DNA of 64,000 nt. Source: Mycolicibacterium sp. P9-64. GTDB taxonomy: Bacteria; Actinomycetota; Actinomycetes; Mycobacteriales; Mycobacteriaceae. The DNA is taken from the NCBI RefSeq assembly GCF_008329605.1, contig NZ_NPKO01000009.1, positions 1 through 64,000 of the forward strand, read 5' to 3'. Made by a program: the position numbers and the translations under genes. The notes below the pieces were generated by a model, which was given only the letters and a program-made list of their open reading frames with translations, was not told where the DNA came from and did no database searches. This document shows, piece by piece, positions 58,542-64,000 of the stretch; within the stretch, counting starts at the first letter, position 1, and every line of letters starts with the position of its first letter.

Positions 58542-60479
58542 CTACTCGCACTTCTCCGACGCCACCGCTATCTCAACGGATGGCGCGCCGAGTCGGTCGA
58601 GCCGCCAAGCGCCGTCCCCAAGCAATGCCAGCTGGTGCTGATGATGCTCGATCAGAGAGCTGTGGTGGCTGACGCTGACCACCACGGTTTCCGGCAACTC
58701 GGTGCGCAGCAACTCGTACAGCCCGAACGCCATCCCCTCGTCCAGTGCGGAGGTCGCTTCGTCGAGGAACACCGCCTTGGGCTTGGTCAGCAATACACGA
58801 GCGATCGCAACGCGCTGCTGCTCCCCTGGCGACAGGACCTTGGCCCAATCCCGTTCTTCGTCGAGCCGCCCACGCAAGTGCGCCAATGACACTCGGTTGA
58901 GCGCGACGTCGAGCACGTCGTCGGGGACGTCACCCGATCGCCGCGGATAGGACACCACCGTGCGCAAGTCGCCGAGAGGCAGGTACGGCAGCTGTGACAG
59001 GAACATCGTTGCGTGCTCGTCATCCGGACGGTGCCACACACCGGTTGCGGCGGGCCACATCTCGGCGAGGCTGCGCAACAGCGAGGTCTTGCCGCTGCCC
59101 GACGAACCGGTGACGACCATGGATTCACCGCGCCCCAGCCGCAAGTCGATCGGATCGATCAGCCGGTCGCCCGTAGGGGTCCGAACCTCGACGCCGGTCA
59201 GCTCGATGGAGCCATCGGGGCTCGGTTCGGTTGACAGCACGGGCAATTCGCGTGCGCGTTCATTGGCTTCCACGAGGCCGTGCAATCGGATGATCGCGGC
59301 GTTGTAGCTCGCGAATTGACTGTAGGCATTGCGGAAGAACGACATCCCCGATTCGATCTTGCCGAAGGCCCCTGCCGACTGTGTGACGTCGCCCAACTTG
59401 ATGGTGCCTGCGAACAACCGTGGCGCCTGCAGCACGAACGGCAAGGGAAGGATGGTTTCGGTGACGGTGTAGTTCCACCCGATCAACCCAAGGGTCCGTC
59501 GGACGTAGTGCCGGTAGTTGGCGATCACGGCGGCGAACCTCTTGTCGAGCTGCTCCCGCTCGGCCCGTTCGCCGCGGTAGAAGGCGACGGCCTCCGCAGC
59601 GTCGCGCAGCCGCACCAGCGCGTACCGGAACGCGGCGTTGGTCTGCTCGTTGCGAAAACTCAGCCGTATCAACGGATGACCGATCCGGAATGCGATCAGC
59701 GATGCCGTGAGAACGTAGGCGATGACGATCCAGAACAGCGCCTTGGGGATCTCGACGCCGAACAACGTCAATGACCCCGAAAGCCGCCACAGGATCACGG
59801 CGAACGACGCCACGGAGGCCACGGAGTTGACTGCCCCGAACAGCAGAATGCTCTGCGAGTAGTACGTCGGAACGTTGGGCCCGGTGCCGATGCCCGTGGT
59901 GAAGACGTCGATGTCCTGCTGTATGCGTTGGTCGGGGTTGTCGATGATGGGCTCGGTGAATCGGCTCCGGTAGTAGGCGCGGCCGGTGAGCCAGTCACCG
60001 GTGAGGCGGTCGGTCAACCACACCCGCCACCGGATGATGAAGCGCTGGGTCAGGTAGGTGTCCAACAGGATCCGGCCGATGTGAACGACTGCCAAGATGC
60101 AGAAGATCGTGATCGCTACCCAAAAGCCGTGGACTCCGGAATTCCGCTGTGCGGAATTGTGCGCGCCCACCCCCTGAAACGCCATCTGCAGTGCCGAGAA
60201 CAGGTCGTTGTTGTAATAGCTGAGCAGCACGGCGATGCGCACTTCCAGGATCACCGACAACAACAGCACCGCCAGGGTCGTCCACACGGGCACGCTGTTC
60301 CGACCTGTGAAGTAGTCGCCGGTGATGCTCCAGAACCGTTTCGCCCATGTCGTGTAGCGGATCAGCAGGACCGCAATCACCAACACGCATGCCGCGCTGA
60401 TCGCCCAGGCTTCGACGATCCACCATGCGGACACGACGACCTGATTGCCCCAGTCGATTGAAGGCTTGAACTTCTCCAA
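58542..60479 (-). CDS. bacA: SbmA/BacA-like ABC transporter (Rv1819c type)
   Basis: The 645-residue protein has an N-terminal membrane domain of the SbmA/BacA type (IDNPDQRIQQDIDVFT, FRNEQTNAAFRYALVRLRDAAEAVAFYRGE) and a C-terminal ATPase with Walker A TGSSGSGKTSLL, LSPGEQQR and Walker B AVFLDEATSALD. It closely resembles M. tuberculosis Rv1819c as I recall it, an importer of vitamin B12, bleomycin and other hydrophilic solutes. It starts at TTG 60479 with GGAGGG upstream. In M. tuberculosis this gene lies elsewhere. Confidence 0.93.
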   Translation of the reverse strand: MEKFKPSIDWGNQVVVSAWWIVEAWAISAACVLVIAVLLIRYTTWAKRFWSITGDYFTGRNSVPVWTTLAVLLLSVILEVRIAVLLSYYNNDLFSALQMAFQGVGAHNSAQRNSGVHGFWVAITIFCILAVVHIGRILLDTYLTQRFIIRWRVWLTDRLTGDWLTGRAYYRSRFTEPIIDNPDQRIQQDIDVFTTGIGTGPNVPTYYSQSILLFGAVNSVASVASFAVILWRLSGSLTLFGVEIPKALFWIVIAYVLTASLIAFRIGHPLIRLSFRNEQTNAAFRYALVRLRDAAEAVAFYRGERAEREQLDKRFAAVIANYRHYVRRTLGLIGWNYTVTETILPLPFVLQAPRLFAGTIKLGDVTQSAGAFGKIESGMSFFRNAYSQFASYNAAIIRLHGLVEANERARELPVLSTEPSPDGSIELTGVEVRTPTGDRLIDPIDLRLGRGESMVVTGSSGSGKTSLLRSLAEMWPAATGVWHRPDDEHATMFLSQLPYLPLGDLRTVVSYPRRSGDVPDDVLDVALNRVSLAHLRGRLDEERDWAKVLSPGEQQRVAIARVLLTKPKAVFLDEATSALDEGMAFGLYELLRTELPETVVVSVSHHSSLIEHHQHQLALLGDGAWRLDRLGAPSVEIAVASEKCE

Positions 60480-60621
60480 CGGACCACCCTCCGGTGAGGT
60501 GGCGCCCGAAGGGCACCATTGCGTGGTGAGTATCGACCCCGTAGCTGAACAGCGTCTGAAATGGCGAGCGTGCGTGGGCGGCCACCACTACGGTTCGGCT
60601 CAGTACTGACGGATAGAGGAG

Positions 60622-62382
60622 ATGCCCGCCGTGCCGCCGCTGCTTCGTGATCTGATCCGCCCGTACCGCGGATCCCTCGCCGTCATCCTGCTGGCGACGC
60701 TGGTGCAGACTCTGATGGGCCTCGCCCTGCCGTGGCCGCTGAAGATCATCCTGGACAACGTCGTCGCCAACCATCGACCTCCGGCATGGATCACCTTCTG
60801 GTTCCCGATGGTGGGCGGCTCGACCAAGGCTCACATCGCCGCAGCAGCAGGGATCATGGTGGTGTTGATCGCCGTAGTGAGCGGCATCGCGTTCTATGTC
60901 GCCAGCTACATGACCGAACGGGTCGGCCAAGGCATCGGAAACGACCTGCGGGTGCGGCTCTATCACCACTTGCAGGAACTGTCGCTCGCCTTCTACGACA
61001 CGAACCGCGTCGGCACGATCCTGAGCACGCTCACCACCGACGTCCAAACGATCCAGAGCTTTGCGTCGACGTCGGTCCTCAACATCTTCACCGACGCGCT
61101 GACGCTCGTGTCGATGGTCATCGTGATGTTGCTGCTGCGTTGGGATTTCGCCCTCATTGCACTCGCCGTCACCCCGTTCCTGATCTACTTCCTCGTCCAC
61201 GTCAACAAGGCCATAAAGACGGCGACGCAAGACGTGCGTACCAAGCAATCCGATCTGCTCGCGACGCTGCAAGAGGGTTTGCAGTCGATCGAAGTGGTGC
61301 AGGCCTACTCACGCGAGGATTACGAAGACAAGCAGGTCGAGGAGGTCAGCAAGCAAACGGTGTCAGCGTGGCTCAAGACGCGCCGGGTATCGGCACTGCT
61401 TTCGCCGATCGTCAGCCTGATCGTCGCGGTCTGCACGGGCTTGGTGCTCTGGAGGGGAGCGCTGCTCATCCTCGCCGGCACGATGACCGCAGGCGCGCTC
61501 ACCGTGTTCCTGTCGTACATGGCGCGGTTCTCCCAGATGACGAACACCCTCGCCCAGGTGTCTGTGGGGTTCCAGCGAGTGACGGCGGTGTGCGACGCAG
61601 ACAACGTGATCCCCGAACGTGCGAAGCCGACGGAGCCCCCGCCGTTCAAGGGCCAGGTCACTTTCGAGAATGTCTCCTTCGGCTACGACCCGGAGGTGCC
61701 CGTGTTGCGCGACATCTCGTTCACGATCGGTGCGGGTCAGATGGTCGGCGTCGTCGGACCCACCGGCAGTGGCAAATCCACTCTCGTCAGCCTGATCCCA
61801 CGGTTCAGGAACGTGGGGGGCGGCCGGATTCTGATCGACGGTGGCGACATCGAGGACTACACGCTGCATGGACTGCGTACCCAGATCGGGTTCGTGCTGC
61901 AGAACACGGTGCTCCTGCGCGGAACCATCCGGGACAACATCGCATTCGGCCGGCCCGACGCCACCGACGAGCAGGTCGCCGAGGCCGCCAGACTGGCCAA
62001 TGCCGACGAGTTCATCAACCGCATGCCGAACGGATATCAGAGCCTGGTCGGCGACCGTGGCTCGACGCTGTCGGGCGGTCAGCGCCAACGGATTGGCATA
62101 GCGCGCGCGCTGATTCGGAACAATCCGATCCTGATCCTCGACGAGCCAACGGCGGCGCTGGATGCCGAATCGGAGCACCTGGTGATCGAAGCGATGGAAC
62201 GACTGATGGCCGGCCGCACGGTGATCACCATCGCCCACCGGCTGAGCACGCTGCGCGACGCGCACAAGATCATCGTCGTCAAGGACGGCGTGGTGGTGGA
62301 GGACGGCACCCAGGAGGAGCTCTTGCGACTCGATGGTGTCTACGCCGAGCTGCACCACCTACAGTTCGACCGGCCTGCCTGA
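60622..62382 (+). CDS. ABC exporter (fused membrane and ATPase domains)
   Basis: The 586-residue half-transporter has six transmembrane helices (about 1-310) with the coupling segment SREDYEDKQVEEVSKQ. Its ATPase domain has Walker A VGPTGSGKSTLVSLI, Q-loop QIGFVLQNTVLLRGT, signature TLSGGQRQR, Walker B ILILDEPTAALD and the switch IAHRLST. It would act as a homodimer exporting lipids or drugs. AGAGGAGA precedes the ATG. It is divergent from bacA. Confidence 0.93.
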   Translation: MPAVPPLLRDLIRPYRGSLAVILLATLVQTLMGLALPWPLKIILDNVVANHRPPAWITFWFPMVGGSTKAHIAAAAGIMVVLIAVVSGIAFYVASYMTERVGQGIGNDLRVRLYHHLQELSLAFYDTNRVGTILSTLTTDVQTIQSFASTSVLNIFTDALTLVSMVIVMLLLRWDFALIALAVTPFLIYFLVHVNKAIKTATQDVRTKQSDLLATLQEGLQSIEVVQAYSREDYEDKQVEEVSKQTVSAWLKTRRVSALLSPIVSLIVAVCTGLVLWRGALLILAGTMTAGALTVFLSYMARFSQMTNTLAQVSVGFQRVTAVCDADNVIPERAKPTEPPPFKGQVTFENVSFGYDPEVPVLRDISFTIGAGQMVGVVGPTGSGKSTLVSLIPRFRNVGGGRILIDGGDIEDYTLHGLRTQIGFVLQNTVLLRGTIRDNIAFGRPDATDEQVAEAARLANADEFINRMPNGYQSLVGDRGSTLSGGQRQRIGIARALIRNNPILILDEPTAALDAESEHLVIEAMERLMAGRTVITIAHRLSTLRDAHKIIVVKDGVVVEDGTQEELLRLDGVYAELHHLQFDRPA

Positions 62383-62535
62383 CGGCCAGCGAAACAACGG
62401 GTGAACTGTTGGTACGCGGAGGTGTACGAGCGTCGCGCGCGCATCGAATCCTTCGACCGGCGCCGTTGCGCTTGTTAGCATCCGGATGTCCACGGCTGAT
62501 GGGAAATCTCGTCAGCAATTTGACGGTTTAAGGAG

Positions 62536-63300
62536 ATGGCGATGCTCACGGTGCGCGATCACGATGTCGACGATTACGAGTCACTGCGGGACATGGATAG
62601 CACCGACGTCGGCGAGCTGCGTGCGGACGACCACGCCTGTCTCGAAGAGCTGGGCCAGTACCTCGTCGCCGCCGACGCCTCCAATCGCTTCGGTATCTGG
62701 TTGCTGCACAAGCACTTCGAGCCGCAGTCCGGAGAGGTCTTCGTCGAGCGCTCGGTGCGCGCGCCGCGCGGGACCGAGACCGCCCCGATGATGCGTTCGG
62801 TCTTCGGCGAGCAGGGCCTCAGCACCACCGCGATTCGATTCGACGATTTGGTCGACGAGGGCATCGGCGTCGTTGGGTTGGAGTTCGCCGAGCCGGACGA
62901 CTTCGGCGACACCGCGCCGCTGAGTGACGACGACGAGGCGATCTTGGCCGGTATCTGCGAGCGGCTGCAGGCTCACGACAAGGTGGAGCGCTTCGGAGTT
63001 CGGTTGATCCGCAACCCGCTGCAGCTCTCGGACAGCGAGCTGCTTCACGAAACGAGTGACGGCGCCAACCGGACGTTGCACTGCACCGTCGGCGAGCGCG
63101 ACGCCGTCCTCAACGAGCTGAACATCATTCAGACCGCCTGGAAGTGGCGCGTGACGCAGGACGGATCCGAGACCATCGTCATGCAGGACTGCACCGCGGG
63201 CTGCGTTCGGGTGGGTGAGGGCCACGACATCGCCCACACCGCGTCCGGAACCGATGACTTCGACAACCCCACCGAAGGCGAGCCGAATCAGCCCTTCTGA
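62536..63300 (+). CDS. Acidic conserved hypothetical protein
   Basis: The 254-residue protein is rich in Asp and Glu, has no signal peptide and no clear membrane segment. It contains Cys residues in DDHACLEEL, LHCTVGE and MQDCTAGCVRVGEGHD. I do not recognise the family. TTAAGGAG about 6 bases before the ATG is a near-ideal ribosome-binding site, and a very strong terminator follows, so it is likely well expressed as a single-gene unit. ATG at 62542 is an alternative start. Confidence 0.7.
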   Translation: MAMLTVRDHDVDDYESLRDMDSTDVGELRADDHACLEELGQYLVAADASNRFGIWLLHKHFEPQSGEVFVERSVRAPRGTETAPMMRSVFGEQGLSTTAIRFDDLVDEGIGVVGLEFAEPDDFGDTAPLSDDDEAILAGICERLQAHDKVERFGVRLIRNPLQLSDSELLHETSDGANRTLHCTVGERDAVLNELNIIQTAWKWRVTQDGSETIVMQDCTAGCVRVGEGHDIAHTASGTDDFDNPTEGEPNQPF

Positions 63301-63324
63301 TTCAGCAACGGCCGAGCTTTGCCC

Positions 63325-63372
63325 TCAGGGCGGACAACGATTCCTTCAACCAGGAATCGTTGTCCGCCCTGA
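63325..63372. terminator. Very strong hairpin terminator
   Basis: A 21-bp perfect stem (inner arms around CGGACAACGATTCCT and its complement) with loop TCAACC starts 24 bases after the stop of the acidic hypothetical gene. It is followed by TCTTTCG. Confidence 0.9.
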
Positions 63373-63638
63373 TCTTTCGTCCCGCCCCACCGCCGCGCGC
63401 GGGATGGGCGCCCGACCTGGTCGGCAATTCGGCCAGTGGGGCGTATTCGTGCGGGGCGTTGCCGTGACAATGCCGGCAAGGATGACGGCCAGCAGGCAGA
63501 TCGGCTACCGGCAGCAGGAGCGACACAACCGCACGCAACCGTGACGATGGCGTGCGAACCCCAGCGCGCGTCGCATGTCCGGATCTGTGGCGAATTCGTC
63601 GCTCACCGTGCGGCGGTGTTGCACCCTGCGCGCTACAT

Positions 63639-63660
63639 TGGAATCATTCCAGTTTAGACT
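63639..63660 (+). promoter_or_regulatory. Fur-family-like site and -10 element of the catalase promoter
   Basis: TGGAATCATTCCA (63639-63651) is a perfect 13-base palindrome resembling half of a Fur/PerR/FurA box. TAGACT (63655-63660) fits a mycobacterial -10 hexamer. The palindrome overlaps the -35 to -10 space, as expected for peroxide-sensitive repression. Confidence 0.55.
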
Positions 63661-63692
63661 TGGCTACCGGCCCACCCCGCGAGGAGAAGATC

Positions 63693-64000
63693 ATGGCATT
63701 CGAGGAGAACACCAAACCCTTGACCACTGCGGCGGGAGCGCCGGTCGTGGACAACCAGAACAGCATGAGCGCCGGCCCCCGCGGCCCGCTGCTCCTGCAA
63801 GACCTGTGGCTCATCGAGAAGCTCGCCCACTTCTCCCGGGAGGTCATCCCCGAGCGGCGCATGCACGCCAAGGGTTCCGGTGCTTACGGCACGTTCCGCG
63901 TCACCCACGACATCTCCCAGTACACGAAGGCGGCGATCTTCAGCCAGGTCGGCAACAGCTGCGAGATGTTCGCCCGGTACTCCACCGTGGCCGGCGAGCG
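63693..64000 (+). CDS. Monofunctional heme catalase (3' end beyond window)
   Basis: The first 102 residues are visible: NQNSMSAGPRGPLLLQDLWL, HFSREVIPERRMHAKGSGAYGTF with the distal catalytic His of RMHAKG, and FARYSTVAGER. This is the KatA/KatE-type catalase, not the KatG catalase-peroxidase. The ATG at 63693 has GAGGAGAAG about 7 bases upstream. The frame runs off the right edge. A Fur-like palindrome upstream suggests control by iron or peroxide. Confidence 0.95.
   Translation, partial: MAFEENTKPLTTAAGAPVVDNQNSMSAGPRGPLLLQDLWLIEKLAHFSREVIPERRMHAKGSGAYGTFRVTHDISQYTKAAIFSQVGNSCEMFARYSTVAGE

Larger units (their letters stand above)
63301..63692. other. Intergenic region before the catalase gene
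   Basis: This 392-base gap holds the terminator at 63325-63372 and the catalase promoter near 63639-63660. A minus-strand reading (63538-63302) with a CRHCH motif crosses the terminator and has weak coding character, so it is not called. Confidence 0.6.

Noticed and set aside
63302..63538. Minus-strand 78-residue protein with CRHCH motif
   Set aside because: It reads through the whole 21-bp terminator stem and lacks a convincing ribosome-binding site and codon pattern.

Overview
The window is high-GC actinobacterial DNA, almost certainly from a mycobacterium (Mycolicibacterium/Mycobacterium type). It carries an antigen 85 mycolyltransferase, a 13E12-type HNH gene, many FadE-type genes, an F420-type nitroreductase and a complete 14-gene nuo operon. 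The order hisN-fadE24-fadE23 ... Rv3143-like regulator-nuoA..N and the later aofH and hpx genes match, from memory, the Rv3137-Rv3171 part of M. tuberculosis. Extra blocks are inserted between those landmarks. Genes are dense, with many ATGA/GTGA overlaps and few gaps.

Layout. 1-8.7 kb: HNH fragment, PhzF-like protein, hisN, the fadE24/fadE23 pair behind a perfect 16-bp palindrome, a YhdH/AcuI-type reductase, a split chromate transporter and an antigen 85 gene. 8.9-18.8 kb: a catabolic block with a TetR regulator, a flavin-dependent monooxygenase-like protein and a DDN-like protein. It is followed by an 8-gene unit: homogentisate-dioxygenase-like cupin, alpha/beta hydrolase, class III CoA transferase, HMG-CoA-lyase-like protein, TetR, acyl-CoA dehydrogenase, APH-like protein and DUF6285 protein. 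18.8-20.9 kb: a methyltransferase divergent from SnoaL/YceI genes across a SoxR-box-like promoter, then the Rv3143-like receiver. 21.0-37.2 kb: nuoA-N plus an enoyl-CoA hydratase, with a CRP-like site upstream. 37.2-42.4 kb: a divergent locus built around a TetR-PIG-L fusion protein with a perfect palindrome between the start codons. 42.4-50.2 kb: a tiny secreted protein, a DUF4345-like protein, AraC, an EthA-like Baeyer-Villiger monooxygenase, aofH, hpx, an alcohol dehydrogenase and fadB4. 50.2-57.0 kb: the most interesting block. A five-gene minus-strand operon (two DUF427 domains in one protein, a VOC protein, a disulfide flavoreductase, two paralogous lipoproteins) is next to a tandem TetR-TetR protein and a MOSC/ferredoxin-reductase/2Fe-2S fusion. 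Three copies of the motif TGGG-N8-CCCATAAT lie in the two promoter regions. 57-64 kb: VOC/ArsR pair, enoyl-CoA hydratase, BacA-type and exporter-type ABC proteins, an unknown acidic protein, and the start of a catalase gene with a Fur-like site.

Across the window runs a short repeat (core GGCGAGCGAAGCGACGGGGG). It lies inside three coding sequences (methyltransferase, nuoL, carboxylesterase), in one 5' leader, and as a four-unit tandem array. A second, MIRU-like element bridges nuoD/nuoE and nuoK/nuoL.

All family calls are by eye from protein motifs. Statements about M. tuberculosis orthologues are from memory and were not searched.
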